64,000 nucleotides of DNA from Pararhizobium capsulatum DSM 1112 (GTDB lineage Bacteria; Pseudomonadota; Alphaproteobacteria; Rhizobiales; Rhizobiaceae): the NCBI RefSeq assembly GCF_030814475.1, contig NZ_JAUSVF010000001.1, positions 827,001-891,000 of the forward strand, given 5' to 3'. Numbering within the stretch: the stretch's first letter is position 1; the number at the start of each line of letters is the position of its first letter. Both the position numbers and the translations under genes were made by a program. Below are positions 34,839-41,607 of the stretch, piece by piece. The notes beneath the pieces are model-generated. The model was not told the DNA's origin. It was given only the letters and a program-made list of their open reading frames with translations, and did not search any database.

Positions 34839-36118
34839 GCCGCAGCACCTGGATGAACTCACGCTTACCCCGATTGCCCATTCGCGCTTCCAGCAAATGG
34901 CGCAGATGCTGGAACACCTCCGGCAGGTCCCACCCCTGCAAGGCGGCTGCCTGGTCGCGCGCATTGGGCTTCATCTCGATCAGCGCCAGATAATGCAGCG
35001 GATTGGAGACGAATACGCCTTCGCCATAGGACCGTGGGTGGCGTGCGATCTCCTGGCCTCTACACAGGATGACGACCTCCTCGACAAAGCCCTTCACCAC
35101 AATATCCTGGAAGCCGTAGGCGGTCGGCACTGAATAGTCGTTGGTGCGATAGCGCACCAACGACATTGATGAGACACGACCGGCACGCTTCTCGCAGGGT
35201 TCAAGCGGCACGGCCGGGAGGCGGCGCAGTGCCGCGGTATCGGCCACCAGACGTTCACCAATGGTCTCGGTGTGCCGACCGGCGCATTCACTCTGGCGGC
35301 CCCGACAACGGTCTTCGAGCATTGCGTTCAACGCCTCGAAGCTTGCCACCTGCGGGATCGGCACCATGAAGTTGGCACGCGAGAACTTCACCAGCCCCTC
35401 GACCTTGCCCTTGTCGTTGCCCTTGGCCGGTCGCCCGAACCGGTCCCGGAACAGGTAGTGACTGACGAGTTCGGTGAAGGCACGGGTTCGATCGCGTTTG
35501 CCGTCGCCGCAGATTTTGGCCACCGCGATCTTGAGGTTGTCGTAGAGGATCGAAAGCGGCACGCCGCCAAAGAATGCAAAGGCCGAGACATGCCCATCGA
35601 GGAATGCCTCCGTCGTCTCGCGCGGATAGGCCTTCACGAAACACGCATCCGACTGCGGGATATCCATGCAGAAGAAATGTATCTTCTGGCGCACACCGCC
35701 GATGATGGCGATCGCCTCGCCAAAGTCGACCTGTGCATGTCCCGGCGGATGCGATAGCGGCACGAACGTCTCTCGACCCTTGGATCGGCAAATCCTGACG
35801 TAGTCCTTCACCACCGTGTAGCCACCGCCAAAGCCATGTTCGTCACGCAACCGTTCGAATATCCGCTTGGCACTGTGTCGTTGCTTCACCGGCCCGGCCT
35901 GATCCGACTGCAAAATCTCATCGATGACTGGAAGCAAACATTCCAAGCTTTGGCTTGCCTACAGGCTTCGTGCGCGTATAGCCCGGTGGAAGCGAGAATC
36001 GGCACATCTTCGAAACCGTCTCACGGCTTAAACCGAAGACCCGAGAGGCCTCGCGGCGGCTGTGACCCTCAACGAAAACAAACCGGCGAACGGCGGCGTA
36101 ACTCTCCACGACAAACAT
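34816..36118 (-). pseudogene. truncated and frameshifted istA of a second IS21-family element
   Basis: The frame starts at 36118 with MFVVESYAAVRRFVFVEGHS and a helix-turn-helix (SRREASRVFGLSRETVSKMC), and runs to KPKLG. There a one-base shift near 35945 moves the coding frame to CLLPVIDEILQSDQ, which continues to 34816. The catalytic residues survive in HAQVDFGEA, ILYDNLKIAV and GKVEGLVKF. The C-terminus ends RLLVFTRN, where the last codons and stop come from the terminal repeat of the neighbouring IS. About 70 C-terminal residues and the whole istB are missing. It is a different subgroup from the intact IstA at 32462. Confidence 0.88.
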
Positions 36119-36190
36119 CCCCGGCCGCCCTCAAAAAGAGGACAGCCTACCACTGGCTGGATTTTACTCCGCCCCGCCAGGCAATATGCC
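34839..36190 (-). mobile_element. remnant of a second IS21-family element
   Basis: This holds the truncated istA described for 34816-36118. The outer end is not defined; it must lie between the istA start (36118) and the stop of the SRPBCC gene at 36196. The stretch CTGGATTTTACTCCGCCCCG near 36157 probably belongs to the terminal region. The distal half was lost when the complete IS21 element came in. Confidence 0.75.
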
Positions 36191-36195
36191 GGCGT

Positions 36196-36738
36196 TCACT
36201 GGTAGACTTTGTCACCGCCCTGCCCACATGCCTCTTCCGCGCCGGCAACCAGGGTGACGAGAAGCTCGTCCAGCTGCTCGAACTGCTCGGGCATTCCACC
36301 TTCCATGCCTTCGATGGCCTCGTCTAGCGCTTCCTTCGTGGGATAGAGTTCGTGCAGGACCAGCAGCGTCTTGCCGGCTTTTTCCTCGAAGGTCACCGTG
36401 GTCACGGCGGCGTCTTCACTTTCCTCGTTCGTCCAGACGAGGCGGGCGTTCGGGATCACGTCGAGATACTTGCCGAAGAATTCCATGGCGCTTGAGGCAT
36501 CCTGGCCGAACGCAACACGGTACCCGCCGCCGACACGAACATCCATCTCGCAGGACAGCATGGGCACGCCTATCGACTTCGGCGCCCACCACTGCATGAA
36601 CAGCTCGGGTTTGGTCCACGCCGTAAACACGATGCGCGCGGGGGCGTTGAAGATCCGCGTCACGACGAGCTCACGCTCGGACGTCCGTTCGGTCGTCGTG
36701 CTGTTGGTCAGGGGCTGACCATCATTTTTCTTGTCCAT
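36196..36738 (-). CDS. SRPBCC (AHSA1/CalC-type) protein, module 1
   Basis: A 180-residue START-like SRPBCC protein of the AHSA1 group (activator of Hsp90 ATPase-like). Core residues are ELVVTRIFNAPARIVFTAWTKPELFMQWWAPK, DVRVGGGYRVAF and LVLHELYPTKEALDEAIEGM. It has a deep hydrophobic pocket in known relatives; the ligand here is unknown. It follows the ArsR-type regulator at 36722 with a 17-bp overlap, a standard pairing in which the regulator controls the SRPBCC gene. The last 13 residues (GAEEACGQGGDKVYQ region) exceed the usual end, and the IS remnant begins at the stop, so the natural C-terminus may have been altered by insertion. Confidence 0.82.
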   Translation of the reverse strand: MDKKNDGQPLTNSTTTERTSERELVVTRIFNAPARIVFTAWTKPELFMQWWAPKSIGVPMLSCEMDVRVGGGYRVAFGQDASSAMEFFGKYLDVIPNARLVWTNEESEDAAVTTVTFEEKAGKTLLVLHELYPTKEALDEAIEGMEGGMPEQFEQLDELLVTLVAGAEEACGQGGDKVYQ

Positions 36739-37081
36739 CGACTTCCTCCCTCCGTTTCAGTTCCTCGATAACCTCGTCCAGCGCGTCGAAACGTGCGGCC
36801 CAGAGCTGGCGATACCGCTCGATCCATGCCGCCTCTTCCTCCAGGCGGCGCAGACCGAGCCTGCAGGTTCGCACGCGGCCGATCTTCTCGGTGATAACGA
36901 ACCCTGCCTGCTCCAGGACGCCGACATGCTTCTTCATCCCCGTGAGCGTCATGCGGAACGTGTCGGCAAGCTCCGTGATCGACGCGTCTGCCCGTGCAAG
37001 CTGCTCCAGAACGCCACGTCGGGTGGCGTCCGAGAGCGCGGCGAACGAGGTGTCGAGACGGGGTTGCATATACTGAACCAT
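36722..37081 (-). CDS. ArsR-family-type winged-helix regulator, module 1
   Basis: A 119-residue winged-helix repressor. The DNA-binding region reads LSDATRRGVLEQLARADASITELADTFRMTLTGMKKHVGVLEQAGFVITEKIGRVRTCRL. The metal-binding ELCVCDL of arsenic-type sensors is absent, so it is of the SRPBCC-linked type. The start at 37081 aligns residue for residue with the paralogue at 38613 (MVQYMQPRLDTSF against MVKYQASAIDRTF). No ribosome site precedes either. The start codon lies within a 24-bp palindrome, indicating self-repression. A downstream ATG at 37069 is the alternative. Confidence 0.85.
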   Translation of the reverse strand: MVQYMQPRLDTSFAALSDATRRGVLEQLARADASITELADTFRMTLTGMKKHVGVLEQAGFVITEKIGRVRTCRLGLRRLEEEAAWIERYRQLWAARFDALDEVIEELKRREEVDGQEK

Positions 37082-37093
37082 TCGGTTCAGTAT
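37070..37093 (-). promoter_or_regulatory. operator palindrome over the start codon of ArsR-type gene 1
   Basis: Perfect 10-bp arms ATACTGAACC (37070-37079) and GGTTCAGTAT (37084-37093) with a four-base spacer. The CAT complement of the start codon occupies palindrome positions 10-12. On the coding strand GATACT (37094-37089) is placed like a -10 element 7 nt before the ATG. The -35 is weak; TTGCAT lies 19 bp further upstream. Confidence 0.75.
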
Positions 37094-37181
37094 CTAGCAC
37101 GCGGATTGGTGGAATGCAAGGGAGGCCGTGCGGGCGGCCATGCCCGCCGGCCTCGGCACCAGCATCGAATATCGGCAGGCT

Positions 37182-37841
37182 TCAGTTCACGGCTGCTATC
37201 TGATCCGCCCTGGCGAAATGCGCCATCTGATCCGCATGTGCCTTGACGAAGGCCGGGCGGGCCGTGGCGCGAGCGACATATGTGCGGCAGGCGGGATAGT
37301 CCGCAAGGCCATCAAACCGGTCCACAAGGCGCAGCACATCCACCATCAGGATGTCGGCCACGGAAAAGCGACCGGCCAGCCATTCGCGCCCAGCCAGAAC
37401 CGGCTCCAGGTGCTTCAGACGGTGCTTGTGAAGGAAGTTGTCAAACAGCGTCCATCCAGGCGTGTCGTCGTTGTTGCCGGAGAAGATCAGCAGGGACCAG
37501 GGCAGGCTTGCCATCTCGACCGAGTTGAGCGCCGCAAACAGCCATTCTTTCGTGTCGCTGCGTCCGCGCGGATCGGTTGGCATCAGTGCATCGCTGAGCT
37601 CCGCCAGATGCAACAGGATCGCGCCGCTCTCGAAGATCGACAGGTCGCCATCAGTCAGCCACGGCACCTGTCCGAAGGGCTGGTGGGCGAAATGCTCGGC
37701 GTCACGGTCGCCGAACGGCACGCCCGTGACGCGATAGGGCAGGCCGGCTTCCTCCAGCGCCCAGCGCACCCTCAAATCGCGCACAAAACCGCGCGGCGTT
37801 TCGGGAACCCAGTCGAAGGTGGTGAGGGTCAGGTCGCTCAT
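37182..37841 (-). CDS. glutathione S-transferase family protein
   Basis: A 219-residue GST-fold protein. The thioredoxin-like domain contains LRVRWALEEAGLPYRV, FGQVPWLTDGDLSIFESGAILLHLAE (the cis-Pro and ES glutathione-binding motif) and a helical C-terminal domain with AGREWLAGRFSVADILMVDVLRLVDRF. It probably conjugates or reduces an electrophilic compound with glutathione. It starts 4 bp inside the end of the second SRPBCC gene and so belongs to the transcript of module 2. A neighbouring regulator operator at 37070 lies about 90 bp after its stop. Confidence 0.85.
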   Translation of the reverse strand: MSDLTLTTFDWVPETPRGFVRDLRVRWALEEAGLPYRVTGVPFGDRDAEHFAHQPFGQVPWLTDGDLSIFESGAILLHLAELSDALMPTDPRGRSDTKEWLFAALNSVEMASLPWSLLIFSGNNDDTPGWTLFDNFLHKHRLKHLEPVLAGREWLAGRFSVADILMVDVLRLVDRFDGLADYPACRTYVARATARPAFVKAHADQMAHFARADQIAAVN

Positions 37842-38278
37842 TGTCTCTCTCCCAGGAAAATCGGTAGCTTGTCGAGCAGGCCACTCCAGCCCTGCTCATG
37901 GCTTTTCCGCGCCTCTTCGTCGGGCAGGCCTTCGTGGATCAGGGTCAACTCGGTGCCGCCGTCGAGCGGCCTGAGCAGAAATGATACCAAGGACTCCCGT
38001 TCGGGCATGCCGGCCCATTCCCAGGTGAAGACCAGCTTCTGCTCTGGCAGCACGTCCTGATAGACGCCGGTGGGATTGTACTCCTCGCCGTTCAAGAGCC
38101 GGAACAGGATGCTGAACCTGCCACCGGGCCGCACGTCGGCCTCGGCCTTGAGGGTCGGCCCGGCATCGGGACCCCACCATTGCAGCATCTGTTCGGGCCG
38201 GGTGATTGCCGCCCAGACCCTGGCGGGTGAAGCCTTGATCCTGCGGACGATGGTGACACTCGGAAGGCTGATATTCAT
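37838..38278 (-). CDS. SRPBCC (AHSA1-type) protein, module 2
   Basis: A 146-residue SRPBCC protein starting MNISLPSVTIVRRIKASPARVWAAITRPEQMLQWWGPD, with DVRPGGRFSILFRLLNGEEY and a C-terminal helix HEQGWSGLLDKLPIFLGERQ. It is about 30 residues shorter than module 1 at the N-terminus and clearly diverged. It overlaps the upstream regulator and the downstream GST gene by 4 bp each, giving the tight order regulator-SRPBCC-GST. The ligand is unknown; the pairing with GST suggests binding of a hydrophobic or electrophilic compound. Confidence 0.85.
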   Translation of the reverse strand: MNISLPSVTIVRRIKASPARVWAAITRPEQMLQWWGPDAGPTLKAEADVRPGGRFSILFRLLNGEEYNPTGVYQDVLPEQKLVFTWEWAGMPERESLVSFLLRPLDGGTELTLIHEGLPDEEARKSHEQGWSGLLDKLPIFLGERQ

Positions 38279-38613
38279 CGTGCATCATCCTCTTCGACGA
38301 AGGCGACGAGCCGGTCGAGGCTCGCCGTCCAGAAGCGCTCATAGTGTTGGAGCCATGCCATCGCTTCCTGCATCGGCCCCACCGACAGGCTCACGGACAC
38401 GGTGCGGCCGGTCTTGATCCGGGTAATCAGGCCGGCATCCAAGAGCACGTCGAGATGCTTCATCAATCCGGGCAGCTTCAGCGACAGCGGCCGGGCGAGC
38501 TCGCTGACGGAAAGACCCGGCTCATCCTTCAACCGCAGCAACAATTCTCGCCGTGTCGGATCGGCGAGGGCGGAGAAGGTGCGGTCGATAGCGGATGCTT
38601 GATACTTCACCAT
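38275..38613 (-). CDS. ArsR-family-type winged-helix regulator, module 2
   Basis: A 112-residue winged-helix repressor: TFSALADPTRRELLLRLKDEPGLSVSELARPLSLKLPGLMKHLDVLLDAGLITRIKTGRTVSVSLS, then a dimerising helix with AMAWLQHYERFWTASLDRLVAFVEE. It lacks metal-binding motifs. The ATG at 38613 lies inside a 24-bp palindrome and exactly 7 nt after a -10 element of a near-consensus promoter, so the mRNA is predicted to begin at the start codon itself. It controls the SRPBCC and GST genes downstream by inference. Confidence 0.87.
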   Translation of the reverse strand: MVKYQASAIDRTFSALADPTRRELLLRLKDEPGLSVSELARPLSLKLPGLMKHLDVLLDAGLITRIKTGRTVSVSLSVGPMQEAMAWLQHYERFWTASLDRLVAFVEEDDAR

Positions 38614-38649
38614 ATAGTGAAGTATTGCCGATGTCCGCGGCGGTGTCAA
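38602..38649 (-). promoter_or_regulatory. promoter and operator of ArsR-type gene 2
   Basis: On the coding strand TTGACA (38649-38644), a 17-bp spacer and AATACT (38626-38621) form a near-consensus housekeeping promoter. The start codon begins 7 nt after the -10 element. The palindrome ATACTTCAC (38602-38610), six bases, GTGAAGTAT (38617-38625) covers the -10 and the first four codons. Its outer five bases on each side equal those of the 37070 operator. Confidence 0.8.
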
Positions 38650-38714
38650 CGTCGGCGTTTCGAAGCGGTTGACGGTTCGCAAGGAACCTCGGCCGCGGAG
38701 CGATGGCCCGGCGG

Positions 38715-39578
38715 TTAGTCCAGCCGGACCCAATCTATGGCTTCGAGCACATAGGGTGCGAACGCGAAATCGCGGATGTCGATGATCTGGTTTTCCGACC
38801 ATTCGATCAGAACGAAATGCGCCGGTCGGTCCATCGGCCCGGTGCTGTCGAAAACCAGCATGGCCGGCTGTCCTTCAACCGCACCGAAGGCGAAGCGCCA
38901 TGTCTCCAGCTCCGAATAGCGCGTGAAATAGATCCCGATCCTGTCGCGTCCTCCCAGCCGAAGCCGGTTCACCAGATCGAGCTTCACGTCATCGGCGAGC
39001 ATGGCACGGATTGCGTCGAAATCGCCGCTCTGGAACAGGCGGACATAGGCGGTCATCTTCTGCCGGTCCTGATCCGACATCAGCGGCACCCTGACATCTT
39101 CGGGCGCCTGCGCAAGCTGCCGCAGGGCAACGCGCCCGCGCTGCAGCGCCGATTTGGCGGCTGCCGGAGAGCAGCCCGCGATACCGGCGATCTCGTCGAC
39201 GGAATGCCCGAGGACATCCTTGAGGATCACCGCACAGCGCTGGAGTTCAGGGAGCCGCAGAAATGTCTGAAAGCTGACCGCGACGATATCCGCCTCGGGC
39301 AGGGGCGTCGCCTCGATGTCTTCGGTGAGCGAAACGACCATGCTTCTGGACCTCTCACGCAGGAAATCGAGGCTCGTATTGTGGGCGATGCGAAACAGCC
39401 AACTCTCGAGACTATCGACCTCGACGCCCTGGGCGCGCGCGTGCAGCGCCTTGACGAGCGTATCCTGCAAGACATCCTCGCCATGGATCGCCGATCCCGT
39501 CATGCGGGCGCAGTAGCGATGAAGGCGCGGGCGAAGCGCATTCAGGCGGTCCTCGAACGGGTCGGCGGTCGCTGGCAT
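38715..39578 (-). CDS. ECF-type RNA polymerase sigma factor with NTF2/SnoaL-like C-terminal domain
   Basis: A 287-residue sigma factor. Region 2 spans about residues 10-75 (RLHRYCARMTGSAIHGEDVLQDTLVKALHAR, SWLFRIAHNTSLDFLR). Region 4 spans about 105-160 (LPELQRCAVILKDVLGHSVDEIAGIAGCSPAAAKSALQRGR). Residues from about 170 form a SnoaL/NTF2-like domain (YVRLFQSGDFDAIRAMLADDVKLDLVNR). Such tails replace an anti-sigma factor and tune activity in several ECF groups. No anti-sigma gene is adjacent. The WLPEP and NPDKL motifs of ECF41 are not seen, so the subgroup is unclear. It probably drives the YciI gene at 40199, which has an ECF-like promoter. Confidence 0.85.
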   Translation of the reverse strand: MPATADPFEDRLNALRPRLHRYCARMTGSAIHGEDVLQDTLVKALHARAQGVEVDSLESWLFRIAHNTSLDFLRERSRSMVVSLTEDIEATPLPEADIVAVSFQTFLRLPELQRCAVILKDVLGHSVDEIAGIAGCSPAAAKSALQRGRVALRQLAQAPEDVRVPLMSDQDRQKMTAYVRLFQSGDFDAIRAMLADDVKLDLVNRLRLGGRDRIGIYFTRYSELETWRFAFGAVEGQPAMLVFDSTGPMDRPAHFVLIEWSENQIIDIRDFAFAPYVLEAIDWVRLD

Positions 39579-39682
39579 TCCTCAGTCCTCTCGATCTGGC
39601 GTCACGATATTGACCGCCAGGGTCAGCGGTTAATCGGCTGTTTTGTGCATCTCACGCGCCGGGACGAACAAAGACATTTGGT

Positions 39683-39716
39683 TGAAATGCCCCTGTCGTC
39701 AAAAAGGGACATTTCA
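39683..39716. repeat. 12-bp inverted repeat upstream of the sigma factor gene
   Basis: TGAAATGCCCCT (39683-39694) and AGGGACATTTCA (39705-39716) pair at 11 of 12 positions with a ten-base loop. It lies between the monooxygenase-fold gene and the sigma factor gene, both on the minus strand. It may terminate the former or bind a regulator of the latter. Confidence 0.5.
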
Positions 39717-39740
39717 GCATCCGAGGCTATGGGCCGGCCT

Positions 39741-40046
39741 TTATCGGGCCTCGCTCAACACCGATGAACCCATGATCGACTCGAGGCTCGCAAGTTCGAG
39801 AATTTTGGGAAAATAGGCTTTCATGCGCGGATCGCTGCGCATCGCCTCGACGGCGGCAGGGGTTTCCCACTCGGAATAGATGACGACGCCGGTGCCGTCA
39901 TCTGCGGCGACCAACCGGGTCGTCTTCCAGCCTTTGAGTGTACGGATAACCGTGTCGGTGCTCTGCTTCAACAGCGCGAGCAGCGCATCCTGCTTTTCGG
40001 GTTTGACCTTCAGCAGATTGATCACGATGACGGATGTGTCGGACAT
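39741..40046 (-). CDS. antibiotic biosynthesis monooxygenase (ABM)-fold protein
   Basis: A 101-residue ferredoxin-like barrel protein starting MSDTSVIVINLLKVKPEKQDALLALLKQSTDTVIRTLKGWKTTRLVAADDGTGVVIYSEWE, typical of ABM/EthD-like folds. It may be a cofactor-free monooxygenase or a small-molecule-binding protein. The ATG at 40046 gives a standard length. It is divergent from the YciI gene across a 152-bp promoter gap, and upstream of the sigma factor gene on the same strand. Confidence 0.8.
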   Translation of the reverse strand: MSDTSVIVINLLKVKPEKQDALLALLKQSTDTVIRTLKGWKTTRLVAADDGTGVVIYSEWETPAAVEAMRSDPRMKAYFPKILELASLESIMGSSVLSEAR

Positions 40047-40124
40047 GGCATGTTGTTTCGAACACACCAAGGACGACCGGAAAGGTGAAAACGGATCGCA
40101 ACGTTGAAAAAAATTGCGGGACGA

Positions 40125-40151
40125 TGTCGATTTCCGCAAACTCCGTTCGTC
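40125..40151 (+). promoter_or_regulatory. candidate ECF-type promoter of the YciI/DGPF gene
   Basis: TGTCGA (40125-40130) is followed after 17 bp by CGTC (40148-40151), 48 bp before the start codon. TGTC-type -35 and CGTC-type -10 elements are reported for ECF41/ECF42 groups. The sigma factor gene is about 0.5 kb away on the other strand. Confidence 0.5.
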
Positions 40152-40198
40152 GTTTCAGTGCCGGATTGATGATGCCGGCTCAAGCAAGGAGACAGACG

Positions 40199-40567
40199 AT
40201 GCGTGTGATGGTGCTGGTAAAGGCGACCGGAGACAGTGAAAAGGGCTTTTCCCCCACGCCCGAGACCATGGAAATGATGGAGGCGATGGGCCGCTTCAAC
40301 GACGAGCTTGAAGCGGTCGGCATCCTCGTCACCGCCGATGGCCTCAAGCCGTCCTCGGACGGCAAGCGTGTTGCCTTCAATGGTTCCAGCCGCACGGTCA
40401 TCGACGGGCCTTTCACTGAGGCCCGCGAACTGGTCGCAGGATTCTGGCTCTGGAACGTCAAGGACATGGACGAGGCCGTCGCCTGGGTGAAGCGCTGCCC
40501 CAACCCCATGCCAGGTCCGAGCGAGATCGAAATCCGGCCGCTGTATGAGATGTCTGACTGGCAGTGA
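40199..40567 (+). CDS. YciI-like / DGPF domain protein
   Basis: A 122-residue YCII-related protein with the DGPF motif intact: TVIDGPFTEARELVAGFWLWNVKDMDEAVAWVKRCPNP. It starts MRVMVLVKATGDSEKG. AAGGAG lies 8 nt before the ATG at 40199. DGPF proteins are regularly encoded beside ECF sigma factors and are taken to be their targets; their chemistry is unknown. The candidate ECF promoter at 40125 supports that link here. Confidence 0.87.
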   Translation: MRVMVLVKATGDSEKGFSPTPETMEMMEAMGRFNDELEAVGILVTADGLKPSSDGKRVAFNGSSRTVIDGPFTEARELVAGFWLWNVKDMDEAVAWVKRCPNPMPGPSEIEIRPLYEMSDWQ

Positions 40568-40716
40568 GGGGCGCAGGAGACGCATGCGGCCGGTTTTCGG
40601 TTGTTTTGAAAGAGTCTCGAATATCAAGGAATAAATTCGTACATGTTCCTATTTCGTTCTTGATTGAATCGATCCTTTCGCTATAATCCGGGCATCATTT
40701 GAGAGAGGATTTAGCG

Positions 40717-41379
40717 ATGCTTGGACAGTCCGGGAATGAGAACGTGCGCCTTGAGCAGGCTTCTTTCTGGGGGGAGGCTCCCAAGCGCCGAGGCGGTGGC
40801 CGGTTCGACGAGCGGGCGCGCTCCAACCTGTTTCTCGCTGTCGTACCGGAACAGGCGGCGGCGCATCAGGCCTGCGAAATCGGCCACCGATTGGGCCGCG
40901 AGCACAGGCTTTCCCATACCCCGCGCCCGCTCGAATTGCTGCATGTGACGCTGAACCCGATCGGCTCCTACATGACGCTTTCGGAAGCAGATGTGTTCAC
41001 GGTTTCGGACGCCATGGCGTCGGTGCGGGCAGCGCCTTTCGAGGCCAGTTTCGATCGGGCGGCAAGCTTTTCGCATGGGGATCGCAAGCTCCTGGTTCTC
41101 GGCAGCGCAGTGCGCAGCGAAGAGCTTATGGATCTGCATGTGCAGCTGGCCAAGGAGATGTGGGGTGCCGGAATGACCTTCACCTACAATCCGCGCTTCA
41201 TGCCGCATATGACGCTGAGCTACGGCGAAACGGCGATGCCGGAGACGATGCTGGCCGAGCCGGTTCGCTGGATGGTGCGCGAGGTGGTGCTGATCCACAG
41301 CCTCGTCGGGGAAGGCCGCTATGAATATCTCGGGCGGTGGCCATTGTCGGATGATCTGGAGCGCCGCGCTGTCGGATAG
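40717..41379 (+). CDS. 2'-5' RNA ligase family (2H phosphoesterase) protein
   Basis: A 220-residue 2H phosphoesterase-type protein. Both HxT-type motifs are present: LHVTLNPIG near residue 76 and PHMTLSYG near 165, which form the two-histidine active site. It may hydrolyse or ligate 2',5' or cyclic phosphate ends of RNA or nucleotides. GAGAGAGG precedes the ATG at 40717. The N-terminal 30 residues (NVRLEQASFWGEAPKRRGGGRFDERARSN) are charged and not part of the fold. It stands alone. Confidence 0.85.
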   Translation: MLGQSGNENVRLEQASFWGEAPKRRGGGRFDERARSNLFLAVVPEQAAAHQACEIGHRLGREHRLSHTPRPLELLHVTLNPIGSYMTLSEADVFTVSDAMASVRAAPFEASFDRAASFSHGDRKLLVLGSAVRSEELMDLHVQLAKEMWGAGMTFTYNPRFMPHMTLSYGETAMPETMLAEPVRWMVREVVLIHSLVGEGRYEYLGRWPLSDDLERRAVG

Positions 41380-41607
41380 GGCTGCATTTGCAGGGTGAGA
41401 TGGCTCGGCCTTTCAAGGTTCAGGCAAGGGAATTCGCTTGTGATCGAGTTCGGAAGGCCGGGTTCATCCTTTGATGATCATTGTTCGGGAAGGCCGAACA
41501 TGAATTCCGCTTTTTTACAGCTAGTTCGAACGAAATTCCTATGCCATCTTCCTGTCAACGAGGATGCCAATCCGGCGCAACGCCACGTTTTATCAGGAGA
41601 AATTGCC

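Noticed and set aside
35930..35960. Programmed ribosomal frameshift joining the two istA parts
   Set aside because: No slippery A6 or AAAAAAG-type heptamer at the shift, IS21 transposases do not normally use frameshifting, and the gene is truncated anyway.
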